From Natrinema mahii (lineage in GTDB: Archaea; Halobacteriota; Halobacteria; Halobacteriales; Natrialbaceae), in contig JHUT02000003.1 in the NCBI GenBank assembly GCA_000690595.2, positions 186,001 to 250,000 of the forward strand: a stretch of 64,000 nucleotides of DNA, given 5' to 3'. This document shows, in pieces, positions 7,388 through 17,651 of the stretch (the first letter of the stretch is position 1; each line of letters opens with the position of its first letter). The notes under the pieces were generated by a model that worked only from the letters and a program-made list of their open reading frames with translations, had not been told where the DNA came from and did not search any database. Both the position numbers and the translations under genes were made by a program.

Positions 7388-9502
7388 TCAGGTAGAACTC
7401 CCGTCGAACGCCAACGAAACGAGCTTTCGTTCGGCCGCCCGGAGGTGATAGTGGTAGGTCGGCGGCGACACGTCCAGTGCGTCCGCCAGCTCCTCGCCGG
7501 TACTCTCGCGCGGCCACTCGAAGAACCCGCTGTAGTGGGCCGCCTGCAGCGCTTCGAACTGTTTGTCGGTGAGTCGCTCGGCCAGATGCGTATCGAGCTG
7601 TCGCGCCGATATCGTCCCCGTCCGCTCGCGTTTGGCCACCAGCTCCGTCTCGAGATACGCCTCCCCGATCGCCTCGACCAGCGACCGGGTTTCGACCCCC
7701 TGTGGCACCTCGAGGACGAGCGTCGTTGTCCCGCCCTCCGCCGTCGCCATCCGTATCTGTACGTCGTACGTCCGTACAACGTCGAGAAACGGCGTCGACG
7801 CGACCGTGAGTTCGAACAGCCGTTCGTCGTCACCCTCGGAGACGGCCGACAGCGTCTCGACCGACGCCCAGTCGGCCTCGAGGTCGGTCAGCGACGCCGT
7901 TGCCGGCGCGCTGATGAACAGCACGATGCCGTCCTCACCGCGATCGACCACACCCTCGAGCGTGATCGGCCCCGCGCTCGCGGCGTGGTCGGAGAGGCGG
8001 TTGAGCAACAACCGCGAGTCACCGATCGCGAGTTCGAGTTCGAGACGGCTGTCGGTCACCATCGCGCGGGTCCGTTCGACCGACCGGATCGCGTGGCCGA
8101 TCGTCTCCCCGAGTTCGCCGAGGACCTCGCGCTCGCTCTCGCCGACCGAATCGGCTCCCGCGACGTGGACCACCAAGGCGCCGTACCGGCGCTCGTCGGC
8201 GACCAACGGCACGCCGAGGACCGTCTGATAGCCGTAGGTCAACGCCTCCTTGCGCCGCGACTGCCACCCGTCGGCCTCGAGGACGTCCCGGACCGTCCGG
8301 ACGCCGTCGCCCTCGAGGGTCTTCCGGACCAGTCCGATCTCGGGCGCACAGTCGCCGTCGTCGCGGATCCGGTCGATGTAGGCGGCGTCGATGCCGGCCC
8401 AGCCGGTCGGTGCGGGCGGATCGTCGTCGCTCGCGGCGATCCAGGCGAAGCGATACCGGTCCGTCTCGGCGAGCCGCTCGCAGACGGTCGCCTCGATTTC
8501 GTCCCGCGTCGACGCCTGCGCGATCCCGTGATTGATCTCGCGGACGATCTCGTTCGTGTGATTGAGCCGTGTCAGCTCCTCGTTTTGCTGGGTCAGCGTC
8601 CGGTCGTGGTCCCGGAGCAACTGCTCGCGCTCGGCCCGATCCAGCGCGGCCTCCGTGTTGGCTCCCAGGATGTGCAACAGCTCCGTCATCGTCTCGTCGA
8701 CCCCGTCAGCGCCCTCCGTTCCCGCGACTAACACGCCGTGGGTTCCGAGCGGCACGATCGCCTCGCACCGGCTCACCGTCTCGATGCCGTCCCCGCGAGT
8801 GACGTCCTCGTAGCGGGCGCTTTCTCCCTCCGAGAACACCTCCCAAACGGGCCCTTCACCACGCTCGAAGCACGTCTCCGGATCGCCCAACTCCAGCGAC
8901 TGTCCCGTCGACGCCGCGTGCTCGAGGACGCCCGCAGTCGGCTCGAACGCGTAGGCCGCGGCGACGGTCACATCGAGGATCTCGTCGGCCGTCCCGACCG
9001 CCGACTGATAGATCTCGTCTTTGGTTTCCGCGCGCATCAGATCCCGCGTCGTCTCGTGGAGCGTCGTCAGCGTCCGCTCGTACCGGCGCTCGCTCTCCCG
9101 AAGCTCCGTCTCGGTGCGGTACTGGGCCACCGCGTTCGTGATCTGGTTGGCCAACAGGGCGTACTGCTTCTTGCCCGACTCCTTCTGGAGGTACTGCGTG
9201 ACTCCCGCCGCGATCGCCTCGCTGGCGATCTCCTCCGATCCCCGCCCCGTAAAGAGAATAAAGGGGAGCGCCGGATCGTCCTCGCGGACCCGCTCTAACA
9301 GCTCGAGGCCGGTCATCTCCGGCATCTCGTAGTCGCTGACGATACAGTCGACGGTCCCCCGCTCGATGAACTCCAGCGCCTCCCGGCCGTTCGTTGCCGC
9401 CTCGGCGACGATCGACTCGCGTTCGCGCTCGAGCATCTCGCCGGCGAGGTCCGCGAAGCCGGGTTCGTTGTCGACGACGAGTACGGTGATCGGGTTCGTC
9501 AT
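7388..9502 (-). CDS. Response regulator with GAF-type sensors and Bat-like HTH output
   Basis: A 704-aa one-protein signalling regulator. Residues 1-~120 are a receiver domain, with the phospho-acceptor Asp57 in VSDYEMP and the later LPFILFTGRGSEEIA. Two GAF-like sensor domains follow (about 150-310 and 340-500), separated by a helical linker (RAEREQLLRDHDRTLTQQNE). A bacterio-opsin-activator type region comes next, ending in the HTH_10 helix-turn-helix LTDKQFEALQAAHYSGFFEW...DVSPPTYHYHLRAAERK. It probably receives phosphate from a partner kinase and senses a small ligand to control transcription. The start is the ATG at 9502 (MTNPITVLVVD), because the receiver's first strand begins there. 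No kinase is adjacent, so it is an orphan regulator. Confidence 0.9.
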   Translation of the reverse strand: MTNPITVLVVDNEPGFADLAGEMLERERESIVAEAATNGREALEFIERGTVDCIVSDYEMPEMTGLELLERVREDDPALPFILFTGRGSEEIASEAIAAGVTQYLQKESGKKQYALLANQITNAVAQYRTETELRESERRYERTLTTLHETTRDLMRAETKDEIYQSAVGTADEILDVTVAAAYAFEPTAGVLEHAASTGQSLELGDPETCFERGEGPVWEVFSEGESARYEDVTRGDGIETVSRCEAIVPLGTHGVLVAGTEGADGVDETMTELLHILGANTEAALDRAEREQLLRDHDRTLTQQNEELTRLNHTNEIVREINHGIAQASTRDEIEATVCERLAETDRYRFAWIAASDDDPPAPTGWAGIDAAYIDRIRDDGDCAPEIGLVRKTLEGDGVRTVRDVLEADGWQSRRKEALTYGYQTVLGVPLVADERRYGALVVHVAGADSVGESEREVLGELGETIGHAIRSVERTRAMVTDSRLELELAIGDSRLLLNRLSDHAASAGPITLEGVVDRGEDGIVLFISAPATASLTDLEADWASVETLSAVSEGDDERLFELTVASTPFLDVVRTYDVQIRMATAEGGTTTLVLEVPQGVETRSLVEAIGEAYLETELVAKRERTGTISARQLDTHLAERLTDKQFEALQAAHYSGFFEWPRESTGEELADALDVSPPTYHYHLRAAERKLVSLAFDGSST

Positions 9503-9613
9503 TGCCTTGAACGCTACTCCTCGTTTTCCGACGTATTGGTGAGTGGGGACTAAACGATTAGCATTCCGTTCGGGCCGACTCGAATTATCTAGTGTCCGCA
9601 TCGGTCGCGGGAG

Positions 9614-10027
9614 TCACGGCAGCCCCCCATCGAACTCGTACTCCGAAGCCCAGTTGATCGCAGGGTGATCGATCTCACCGTCGAACCGCAGCTCCATCTT
9701 CTGTGCCGTCGCTTCGGCCGCGTCGATGCAGTAGAATCGTTCGTTCTCGGGATAATAGACGAGGAACGCGTCGACCGAATCGTGATACGTCGTCTCGTGG
9801 TACTGTCCGTCCCGCGTCGTCTGGGAGTGCGTGTTGAATCGCAGCGTTTCCGGCTTGTTCGACCAGCCGGTCTTACATTGAATCCGCGTGAGTTCGGAGC
9901 CGTCGTCGGCGATGAGGTCGTACTTGTCGTTATCGCCGAACGGAATCGAGACGCTGTACCCGTGGACGACGAGCGTCGCGATAGCTCTCGCTTCGGTCTC
10001 GTCGCCGACCGCTTTCGAGTTTCGCAT
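9614..10027 (-). CDS. PD-(D/E)XK nuclease-like protein (group I intron-type PDDEXK)
   Basis: A 137-aa protein resembling the PD-(D/E)XK endonucleases found with group I introns. The likely metal-binding residues are the Glu in GDETEARAIA, the Asp in NDKYDLIADDG, and the Q-C-K triad in TRIQCKTGW. The order E, D, Q-x-K and the spacing are those of the family. The start is taken as the ATG at 10027 (MRNSKAVGDETEA); an in-frame ATG at 10141 would add 38 basic, poorly structured residues. It could be a stand-alone homing-type or restriction-like nuclease. It lies 225 bp from a duplicated tRNA-Asp. No intron or methyltransferase is visible nearby. Confidence 0.7.
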   Translation of the reverse strand: MRNSKAVGDETEARAIATLVVHGYSVSIPFGDNDKYDLIADDGSELTRIQCKTGWSNKPETLRFNTHSQTTRDGQYHETTYHDSVDAFLVYYPENERFYCIDAAEATAQKMELRFDGEIDHPAINWASEYEFDGGLP

Positions 10028-10162
10028 GCCGCGATTCGCCGCCCGTTGGCAGAAAAACGATCGGGCGGGACACCTCACCTCGGAACGTCGCTCGTTTTCG
10101 TCCCTAAGCCGACCGTCGGTGACGTATCGAATACACACCATGCAGTGTTTCAGAGTTGATTG

Positions 10163-10359
10163 TCGAAGAAGACGCTCGAGTGCCGCTGTTCCGATCCCGG
10201 ACTACTCGCAGGCAGTAAACTGACTGCTGGTGGGAGTTGAAGTCGGAAAAGCGCCCGAGGCGGGATTTGAACCCGCGTCACAACCGTGACAGGGTTGTAT
10301 GATGGGCCACTACACCACCCGGGCTCGCAACTCTTCATTTCGCGGTTACAGTATTAAGG
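10163..10359. repeat. Tandem segmental duplication, copy 1 (carries tRNA-Asp)
   Basis: About 197 bp repeated at 10602-10796 with a period of 437-439 bp and only a few substitutions or small indels. It includes the tRNA gene, ~90 bp of its 3' flank and ~35 bp of its 5' flank with the TATA-like attaagg complement. The intervening ~240 bp are not duplicated. Confidence 0.85.
10252..10324 (-). tRNA. tRNA-Asp(GUC), copy 1
   Basis: A 73-nt cloverleaf on the minus strand. The acceptor stem is GCCCGGG paired with CUCGGGC and G73. The anticodon stem CAACC/GGUUG encloses loop CUGUCAC, giving anticodon GUC (Asp). The T arm is GCGGG-UUCAAAU-CCCGC. No CCA is encoded and there is no intron. The TATA-like cttaatact lies ~28 bp upstream (10351-10359 on the plus strand), as expected for a strongly expressed archaeal tRNA. 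Confidence 0.97.
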
Positions 10360-10601
10360 GTTTTGTTCCCCGACCGTTTTCGATACTGGCTGACACGTTA
10401 TTCTCGGGTCCCGTAACAGCGTATCGTATCGTCTCTATACTGGGTCCGCCGGTGGCAACTGTGACACGGTGCAGTTACTCGAGTGAGCGTTCGATCCGTT
10501 GACCCGTCTCGTTGTGGTCCCCCATCGCGACGTTCTCCGCTTACGGCGTCGGGGTCGTATTTGCGTGATACGGAGTGCTACACATTGCTGTCGGTTAGTT
10601 T

Positions 10602-10796
10602 TCGAAAAACGCCCGAGTACCGCTGTTCCGATCCCGGACTACTCGCAGGCAGTAAACTGACCGCTGGTGGGAGTTGAAGTCGGAAAAGCGCCCGAGGCGG
10701 GATTTGAACCCGCGTCACAACCGTGACAGGGTTGTATGATGGGCCACTACACCACCCGGGCTCGCAACTCTTCGTTTCGCGGTTACAGTATTAAGG
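10602..10796. repeat. Tandem segmental duplication, copy 2 (carries tRNA-Asp)
   Basis: Second copy of the ~195-bp unit at 10163-10359. The tRNA part is identical; the flanks differ by isolated substitutions (for example tgactg to tgaccg and ttcat to ttcgt) and a two-base deletion at the left end. Homology ends just beyond the TATA-like element. Confidence 0.85.
10689..10761 (-). tRNA. tRNA-Asp(GUC), copy 2
   Basis: Identical over all 73 nt to the copy at 10252-10324, with anticodon GUC and its own TATA-like element at about 10788-10796 in reverse orientation. Both copies therefore look functional. The sequence identity against diverged flanks points to recent duplication or ongoing gene conversion. 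Confidence 0.97.
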
Positions 10797-11078
10797 CTTT
10801 TCAATCGAACCCCGTATGGTACGGTCAATCGAGCCACGACCGTCGCCTCGAGCGCCCCCTCTCGCCCGTATCGTGGCACCGAATCACACGACCCACAAGG
10901 AATATAACTGAGAACCGGCTACTCTCGAGTGTGATCGTTCGCTCCGGTCAGGTTCGCCCGGCCGGGTAGCCCTGCTTGTGCCCCGAGTTAGTAACCGTTA
11001 AATGGTTCCCGCCGCTATCTGCCTGTAGTATCTCGTGACAGCCGCTTCTCTCCCGATAGCAGACACGCACACCCACAC
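10762..11078. promoter_or_regulatory. Upstream region of the RNA polymerase operon
   Basis: A 317-bp gene-free stretch. The part nearest rpoH contains gttaaatgg (about 10997-11005), a reasonable TATA element that would place the transcription start near 11025-11030 and leave a ~50-nt leader. An earlier AT-rich patch (gaatataactg, about 10901-10911) is a second promoter candidate. Nothing else is recognised here. Confidence 0.45.
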
Positions 11079-11306
11079 ATGGTAGACGTAAGCCAACACG
11101 AACTCGTTCCGGAGCATACCGTCCTCGAGGACGACGAACTCGAGGAAGTGCTGACGGAATACAACATCGATCGTACAGATCTGCCGAAAATAAAGCGCAA
11201 CGACGCCGCGCTCCCCGACGACGCGGAGGTCGGCGACGTCATCCAGATCGTACGCGACTCGCGTACGACCGACCAGTCAGTCGTATACCGACTCGTGGTG
11301 GAATAA
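11079..11306 (+). CDS. rpoH: DNA-directed RNA polymerase subunit H (Rpo5)
   Basis: A 75-aa archaeal RNA polymerase subunit H, equivalent to the C-terminal domain of eukaryotic Rpb5, which helps form the downstream DNA-binding jaw. It shows the family core [19 protein letters not shown], then the conserved [14 protein letters not shown] and the final [13 protein letters not shown]...YRLVV. The length is standard for archaea. It is the first gene of the polymerase operon; its TAA (11304-11306) is followed immediately by the ATG of rpoB2 with no spacer, implying translational coupling. Confidence 0.98.
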   Translation: MVDVSQHELVPEHTVLEDDELEEVLTEYNIDRTDLPKIKRNDAALPDDAEVGDVIQIVRDSRTTDQSVVYRLVVE

Positions 11307-12887
11307 ATGGCAATGGAACTCAACCGCGACAAACGACGAGAGATCTCGCGCGAATACTTCTCGAAGGAACGGATCGCCGAACATCACTACCGCTCGTTCA
11401 ACGCCTTCCTCAACCGGGGGATGCAGGAGGTCGTCGACGAGAAGGCGACGATCGACACGGACATCGGTGACAAGGAAGGCGAGGAGCCGGTCCACGTCGA
11501 ACTGGGCGACGTTCGCGTTGTCACGCCCCGCGTCCGCGAGGCCGACGGCTCCGAGGAACTGCTGTACCCACAGGAGGCCCGTCTCCGGAACATCACCTAC
11601 TCCGCGCCCGTCTTCATGGAGATGTCGATCGTCAAGGGCGAGGAGGGCGACCAGCGGGTCGTCGACTCCACGGAGACGAAGATCGGTCGGATGCCGATCA
11701 TGGTCGGCTCCGAGAAGTGTAACATCGCCGGCTTCTCCGACGAGGAACTGATCGAGATCGGCGAAGACCCCGCCGACCCCGGCGGCTACTTCATCGTCAA
11801 CGGCTCCGAACGGGTCCTGATGACCAGCGAGGACCTCGCGCCGAACAAGATCCTCGCCGAATACGACACCAAGTACGGCGACGAGATTCAGGTCGCCAAG
11901 ACGTTCTCCCAGCGCCGCGGCTACCGCGCCCTGGTGCTGTGTGAACGAACGCGTGACGGCCTGCTCGAGGTATCCTTCCCCTCGGTCTCGGGCTCGATCA
12001 ACTTCGTCACGCTCGTGCGCGCCCTCGGGCTCGAGTCGGACGAGGAAATCGTCCACAAGGTCTCGAACGACCCCGAGGTCGTCAAGTACATGCTGGAGAA
12101 CTTAGAGGAAGCGGAGGTCCAGACCGAGGAGGAAGCCATCGAGGAACTGGGCAAACGCGTCGCCTCCGGCCAGGGCAAAAACTACCAGCTCAAGCGCGCG
12201 AACTACGTCATCGATCGCTATCTCCTGCCGCATCTCCACGAGGACGGCGTCGACGAGGAGGACGTCCGCATCAACAAGGCCCACTACCTCTGTCGGATGG
12301 CCGAAGCCTGCTTCGAACTCGCCTTGGGCCGGCGCGAGTCCGACGACAAGGACCACTACGCGAACAAGCGACTGAAGGTCAGCGGCGACCTGATGAAGGA
12401 CCTGTTCCGGACCGCGCTGAACAAGCTGGCCCGGGACGTGAAGTATCAGCTCGAGCGCGCGAACATGCGCAACCGGCAGCTCTCGGTCAACACGGTCGTC
12501 CGCTCGGACGTCCTGACCGAACGCCTCGAACACCCGATCGCGACGGGCAACTGGGTCGGCGGCCGCTCGGGCGTCTCCCAGCTGGTCGACCGAACCGACT
12601 TCATGGGCGTTCTCTCGCACCTGCGTCGGCTCCGCAGTCCGCTCTCGCGCTCGCAGCCACACTTCGAGGCGCGGGACCTGCACGCGACCCAGTGGGGTCG
12701 CATCGGTCCCTCCGAGACGCCGGAGGGTCCCAACTGTGGACTGGTGAAGAACTTCGCCCAGTCGATGGAGCTGTCCCAGAACGTCGAGGACGAACAGGAA
12801 CTCAAACGCGAACTGGCATCCATGGGGGTCGAGGGCATTCCCGGCCTCGAGGGTATCGAACGAACGGCGGCCTCAGGGGACGACTAA
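11307..12887 (+). CDS. rpoB2: DNA-directed RNA polymerase subunit B'' (N-terminal half of B)
   Basis: 526 aa, corresponding to the N-terminal part of the beta/Rpb2 subunit, which is split in haloarchaea and methanogens. It includes the protrusion, lobe and fork regions, with GGYFIVNGSERVLMTSEDLAPN and the fork segment LSHLRRLRSPLSRSQPHFEARDLH...WGRIGPSETPEGPNCGLV. The last motif lies at the split point, as expected. The start at 11307 abuts the rpoH stop; a second in-frame ATG is two codons later. It is followed by rpoB1 after 3 bp in the same operon. Confidence 0.98.
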   Translation: MAMELNRDKRREISREYFSKERIAEHHYRSFNAFLNRGMQEVVDEKATIDTDIGDKEGEEPVHVELGDVRVVTPRVREADGSEELLYPQEARLRNITYSAPVFMEMSIVKGEEGDQRVVDSTETKIGRMPIMVGSEKCNIAGFSDEELIEIGEDPADPGGYFIVNGSERVLMTSEDLAPNKILAEYDTKYGDEIQVAKTFSQRRGYRALVLCERTRDGLLEVSFPSVSGSINFVTLVRALGLESDEEIVHKVSNDPEVVKYMLENLEEAEVQTEEEAIEELGKRVASGQGKNYQLKRANYVIDRYLLPHLHEDGVDEEDVRINKAHYLCRMAEACFELALGRRESDDKDHYANKRLKVSGDLMKDLFRTALNKLARDVKYQLERANMRNRQLSVNTVVRSDVLTERLEHPIATGNWVGGRSGVSQLVDRTDFMGVLSHLRRLRSPLSRSQPHFEARDLHATQWGRIGPSETPEGPNCGLVKNFAQSMELSQNVEDEQELKRELASMGVEGIPGLEGIERTAASGDD

Positions 12888-12890
12888 ATC

Positions 12891-14720
12891 ATGAGCAGCC
12901 AAGAACGAGAGGCGAAAGTCTACGTCAACGGATCGCTGGTGGGGACCCACCCCGATCCGCACGAACTCGCAGAACAGATCCGGGAAGCACGACGCATCGG
13001 CGACGTCTCCGAGATGGTCAACGTCTCAGTCAAAGATCGCACCCGCGAAGTGATCGTCAACGCCGACGCCGGCCGCGCGCGACGACCGCTCCTGGTCGTC
13101 GAGGACGGCGAGCCGCGCATCTCCGACCAGGAGATCGAGGCGCTCCGGGAGGGTGACCTCGAGTTCGAGGACCTGGTCGATCACGGCTACATCGAGTTCA
13201 TCGACGCCGAGGAGGAAGAGGACATCCTCGTCGCCGTCGACGAGGACGATCTGACCGAGAACCACACCCACCTCGAGATCGACCCGTCGCTGATCTTCTC
13301 GATCGGTGCGGGGATGATTCCCTACCCCGAACACAACGCCAGCCCCCGCATTACGATGGGGGCGGGGATGATCAAGCAGTCGCTGGGACTGCCGAGCGCG
13401 AACTACCGGATCCGCCCGGACACGCGCCAGCACCTGCTGCATTACCCGCAGCTCTCGATGGTCAAGACCCAGACGACCGAGCAGATCGGCTACGACGAGC
13501 GGCCCGCCGCCCAGAACTTCGTCGTCGCCGTGATGAGCTACGAGGGATTCAACATCGAGGACGCGCTGGTCATGAACAAGGCCAGCGTCGAGCGCGCGCT
13601 CGCTCGCTCTCACTTCTTCCGGACGTACGAGGGCGAGGAACGCCGGTATCCGGGCGGTCAGGAGGACCGCTTCGAGATCCCCTCCCAGGACGTCCGCGGT
13701 GCCCGCGGCGAGGAAGCGTATAACCACCTCGACGAGGACGGCCTCGTGAACCCCGAAACGGAGGTCGACGAGAACTCCGTCCTGCTCGGGAAGACGAGCC
13801 CGCCGCGATTCCTCGAGGAGCCCGACGACATGGGCGGACTCTCGCCCCAGAAGCGGCGCGAGACCTCCGTCACCATGCGCTCGGGCGAGTCGGGCATCGT
13901 CGACACCGTCACGCTCATGGAGGGCGAGGACGGCTCGAAGCTCTCGAAGGTCTCGGTACGCGACGAGCGGATCCCCGAACTCGGGGACAAGTTCGCATCG
14001 CGACACGGCCAGAAGGGTGTCGTCGGCCACCTCGCGCCCCAGGAGGACATGCCCTTCACCGAGGAAGGGGTCGTTCCCGACCTCGTCCTGAACCCCCACG
14101 CGCTGCCGTCGCGGATGACCGTCGGTCACATCCTCGAGATGATCGGCGGCAAGCTCGGCTCGATGGAAGGCCGGCGCGTCGACGGGACGCCGTTCCTCGG
14201 CGAGGATAAGGACGAGCTCCGCGAGGGGCTCGAGGAGGCCGGCTTCGATTCCGCCGGCAAGGAGACGATGTACTCGGGCATCACGGGCGAGAAGATCGAG
14301 GCCGAGATCTTCGTCGGCGTGATCTTCTACCAGAAGCTCTACCACATGGTCTCGAACAAGCTGCACGCCCGCTCTCGCGGGCCGGTGCAGGTACTGACCC
14401 GACAGCCCACCGAGGGGCGGGCCCGCGAGGGCGGGCTCCGTATCGGGGAGATGGAACGCGACGTGTTCATCGGCCACGGGGCCGCGATGACGCTGAAAGA
14501 ACGGCTGCTCGACGAATCCGACCGCGAGTTCATCCACGTCTGTGCGAACTGCGGGATGAGCGCGGTCGAGAACGTCGAACAACGGCGTGTCTACTGTCCG
14601 AACTGCGACGAGGAGACCGATATCCACGAAATCGAGATGAGCTACGCGTTCAAGCTCCTCTTGGACGAGATGAAGGCGCTGGGTATCGCACCGCGACTCG
14701 AACTGGAGGACGCCGTCTAA
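12891..14720 (+). CDS. rpoB1: DNA-directed RNA polymerase subunit B' (C-terminal half of B)
   Basis: 609 aa, the C-terminal half of the split B subunit. It carries the hybrid-binding and wall domains ([32 protein letters not shown]), the switch region [13 protein letters not shown], and the anchor/clamp segment with a zinc site at Cys551/Cys554 and Cys569/Cys572. [14 protein letters not shown] is the expected C-terminal clamp motif. Together with B'' it completes one catalytic half of RNA polymerase. The ATG at 12891 is 3 bp after rpoB2; rpoA1 starts 3 bp after its stop. Confidence 0.98.
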   Translation: MSSQEREAKVYVNGSLVGTHPDPHELAEQIREARRIGDVSEMVNVSVKDRTREVIVNADAGRARRPLLVVEDGEPRISDQEIEALREGDLEFEDLVDHGYIEFIDAEEEEDILVAVDEDDLTENHTHLEIDPSLIFSIGAGMIPYPEHNASPRITMGAGMIKQSLGLPSANYRIRPDTRQHLLHYPQLSMVKTQTTEQIGYDERPAAQNFVVAVMSYEGFNIEDALVMNKASVERALARSHFFRTYEGEERRYPGGQEDRFEIPSQDVRGARGEEAYNHLDEDGLVNPETEVDENSVLLGKTSPPRFLEEPDDMGGLSPQKRRETSVTMRSGESGIVDTVTLMEGEDGSKLSKVSVRDERIPELGDKFASRHGQKGVVGHLAPQEDMPFTEEGVVPDLVLNPHALPSRMTVGHILEMIGGKLGSMEGRRVDGTPFLGEDKDELREGLEEAGFDSAGKETMYSGITGEKIEAEIFVGVIFYQKLYHMVSNKLHARSRGPVQVLTRQPTEGRAREGGLRIGEMERDVFIGHGAAMTLKERLLDESDREFIHVCANCGMSAVENVEQRRVYCPNCDEETDIHEIEMSYAFKLLLDEMKALGIAPRLELEDAV

Positions 14721-14723
14721 CCC

Positions 14724-17651
14724 ATGCAAGACACGACACCCAAAGACATCGGAGCGATCACCTTCGGGCTCATGGAGCCCGAGGAGTACCGGGAGATGAG
14801 TGCGACGAAGATCATCACCGCCGACACCTACGACGACGACGGCTTCCCCATCGACATGGGGCTGATGGACCCCCGTCTCGGCGTCATCGACCCCGGCCTC
14901 GAGTGCAAGACCTGCGGGAAGCACTCCGGGTCCTGTAACGGCCACTTCGGTCACATCGAACTGGCCGCGCCGGTGATCCACGTCGGCTTCACGAAGCTCA
15001 TCCGACGGCTCCTGCGTGGCACCTGCCGGGAGTGTTCCCGCCTGCTGCTGACCGAGGACGAGCGCGACGAGTTCCACGACCAGCTCGACGAATCGCGGAA
15101 GCTGAGCCGGGACTTAAACGACGTGACGAAGGCCGCCATTCGGCAGGCCCGCAAGAAGGACCGATGTCCGTTCTGCGGCGAGATCCAGTACGACATCGAC
15201 CACGAGAAGCCCACGACCTACTACGAGGTCCAGCAGGTCCTGACCAGCGAGTACTCCCAACGCATCGCCGGCGCGATGCAGGGCGATGAGGAGGAAGGCA
15301 TCGAGCGAACGACGCCGGACGAACTCGCCGAGCAGACCGAGATCGAGCTGACTCGAGTCAACGAGATCCTCTCGGGCTCGTTCCGTCCCCGGGAGAGCCA
15401 GCGCAAGGCCATCGAGAAGGCCCTGGACATCGACCTGACCGAGGAGGACACGAACAAGCTGATGCCGAGCGATATCCGGGACTGGTTCGAAGCGATCCCG
15501 GACGAGGACATGGAGGTACTGGGGATCAACCCCGAGCGCTCCCGGCCCGAGTGGATGATCCTCACCGTCCTCCCCGTGCCGCCGGTCACCGCGCGGCCGT
15601 CGATCACGCTCGATAACGGCCAGCGCTCCGAAGACGACCTCACGCACAAGCTGGTCGACATCATCCGGATCAACCAGCGGTTCATGGAGAACCGCGAGGC
15701 CGGTGCGCCCCAGCTGATCATCGAGGACCTCTGGGAGCTATTGCAGTACCACGTCACGACGTTCATGGACAACGAGATCTCGGGGACGCCGCCGGCGCGA
15801 CACCGCTCCGGTCGTCCCCTCAAGACCCTCTCCCAGCGGCTCAAGGGCAAGGAGGGTCGCTTCCGCGGCTCGCTGTCCGGGAAGCGCGTGAACTTCTCGG
15901 CCCGTACCGTGATCTCGCCGGACCCGACCCTCTCGCTCAACGAGGTCGGCGTCCCCGATCGCGTGGCCAAGGAGATGACCCAGACGATGAACGTCACCGA
16001 GCGGAACCTCGAGGACGCCCGGCGGTTCGTCTCGAACGGGCCGGAGGGTCACCCCGGCGCGAACTACGTCCGACGGCCGGACGGTCGCCGGCTGAAGGTG
16101 ACCGAGAAGAACTGCGAGCAACTCGCCGAGAAGGTCGAGGCCGGCTGGGAAGTGAATCGGCACCTCATCGACGGCGACATCGTCATCTTCAACCGCCAGC
16201 CGTCGCTGCACCGGATGTCGATCATGGCCCACGAGGTCGTTGTCATGCCGTACAAGACCTTCCGGCTCAACACCGTCGTCTGTCCGCCCTATAACGCCGA
16301 CTTCGACGGCGACGAGATGAACATGCACGCGCTGCAAAACGAGGAGGCCCGCGCCGAGGCGCGCGTCCTCATGCGCGTCCAGGAACAGATGCTCTCGCCC
16401 CGGTTCGGCGAGAACATCATCGGGGCGATTCAGGACCACATCAGTGGGATGTACCTCCTGACCCACGACAACCCCCGATTCAACGAGACGCAGGCGTTGG
16501 ACCTGCTGCGTGCCACCCGGATCGACGAACTGCCCGAGCCGAGCGGCGTCGACGACGAGGGCGAGCCGTTCTGGACCGGTCACGACGTCTTCTCGGAACT
16601 GCTGCCCGACGACCTCGATCTTGAGTTCACCGGCACCGTCGGCGACGAGGTCGTCGTCGAGGACGGCCAGTTGCTCAAGGGGACCATCGCCGAGGACGAA
16701 GTCGGCGAGTTCGGTGGCGAGATCGTCGACACCATCACGAAGGTCTACGGCAACACCCGCGCCCGGATCTTCGTCAACGAAGTCTCGACGCTGGCGATGC
16801 GTGCGATCATGCACTTCGGGTTCTCGATCGGGATCGACGACGAGACCATCCCCGATGAGGCCGAGTCCCGCATCGACGAGACCATCGCGGACGCTAACGA
16901 CCGCGTCGAGGAACTGATCGAGGCCTACGAGCGCAACGAACTCGAGAGCCTCCCCGGTCGGACGATCGACGAGACCCTCGAGATGAAGATCATGCAGACG
17001 CTCTCGCGTGCGCGTGACAACGCGGGGAACATCGCGGACGAACACTTCCAAGACGACAACCCCGCAGTCGTCATGGCAAACTCCGGTGCGCGTGGGTCGA
17101 TGCTCAACCTGACCCAGATGGCCGGTGCCGTCGGTCAGCAGGCCGTTCGGGGCGAGCGGATCAACCGCGGTTACGAGGACCGCACCCTCTCGCACTACGA
17201 ACCGAACGACCTCTCGGCCGAGGCCCACGGCTTCGTCGAGAACTCCTACACCAGCGGGCTCACCCCTCGAGAGTTCTTCTTCCACGCGATGGGTGGCCGC
17301 GAGGGCCTGGTCGACACCGCAGTCCGGACCTCGAAGTCCGGCTACCTGCAGCGGCGGCTGATCAACGCCCTCTCGGAACTCGAGACGCAGTACGATGGGA
17401 CGGTCCGGGACACCTCGGATACGATCGTCCAGTTCGAGTTCGGTGAGGACGGCACCTCGCCGGTCAAGGTCTCCTCCGACGAGGACAACGACATCGACGT
17501 CGAGTCGATCGCCAGCCGCGTCCTCGATTCGGAGTTCGACTCCGAGGAAGACCGCGAGGAGTTCCTCGGCTCCAAGCCGCGCCCGACGAACCTCTCGGAA
17601 CACGCCGACGACCGACTGACCGAGGGCACGGAGGTGAGCTCCGATGACTAA
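14724..17651 (+). CDS. rpoA1: DNA-directed RNA polymerase subunit A' (N-terminal half of A)
   Basis: 975 aa, the N-terminal part of the largest subunit, with the catalytic centre. The Mg-binding triad is Asp526, Asp528 and Asp530 in [13 protein letters not shown]. Zinc-binding Cys/His clusters lie near the start ([17 protein letters not shown]) and at ~135-155 (the CRECSRL and CPFCGE elements). The bridge-helix and trigger-loop region appears as [31 protein letters not shown], written here only by its ends GFVENSY and REGLVDTA. No intein interrupts it. Its stop overlaps the start of rpoA2 by 8 bp. Confidence 0.98.
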   Translation: MQDTTPKDIGAITFGLMEPEEYREMSATKIITADTYDDDGFPIDMGLMDPRLGVIDPGLECKTCGKHSGSCNGHFGHIELAAPVIHVGFTKLIRRLLRGTCRECSRLLLTEDERDEFHDQLDESRKLSRDLNDVTKAAIRQARKKDRCPFCGEIQYDIDHEKPTTYYEVQQVLTSEYSQRIAGAMQGDEEEGIERTTPDELAEQTEIELTRVNEILSGSFRPRESQRKAIEKALDIDLTEEDTNKLMPSDIRDWFEAIPDEDMEVLGINPERSRPEWMILTVLPVPPVTARPSITLDNGQRSEDDLTHKLVDIIRINQRFMENREAGAPQLIIEDLWELLQYHVTTFMDNEISGTPPARHRSGRPLKTLSQRLKGKEGRFRGSLSGKRVNFSARTVISPDPTLSLNEVGVPDRVAKEMTQTMNVTERNLEDARRFVSNGPEGHPGANYVRRPDGRRLKVTEKNCEQLAEKVEAGWEVNRHLIDGDIVIFNRQPSLHRMSIMAHEVVVMPYKTFRLNTVVCPPYNADFDGDEMNMHALQNEEARAEARVLMRVQEQMLSPRFGENIIGAIQDHISGMYLLTHDNPRFNETQALDLLRATRIDELPEPSGVDDEGEPFWTGHDVFSELLPDDLDLEFTGTVGDEVVVEDGQLLKGTIAEDEVGEFGGEIVDTITKVYGNTRARIFVNEVSTLAMRAIMHFGFSIGIDDETIPDEAESRIDETIADANDRVEELIEAYERNELESLPGRTIDETLEMKIMQTLSRARDNAGNIADEHFQDDNPAVVMANSGARGSMLNLTQMAGAVGQQAVRGERINRGYEDRTLSHYEPNDLSAEAHGFVENSYTSGLTPREFFFHAMGGREGLVDTAVRTSKSGYLQRRLINALSELETQYDGTVRDTSDTIVQFEFGEDGTSPVKVSSDEDNDIDVESIASRVLDSEFDSEEDREEFLGSKPRPTNLSEHADDRLTEGTEVSSDD

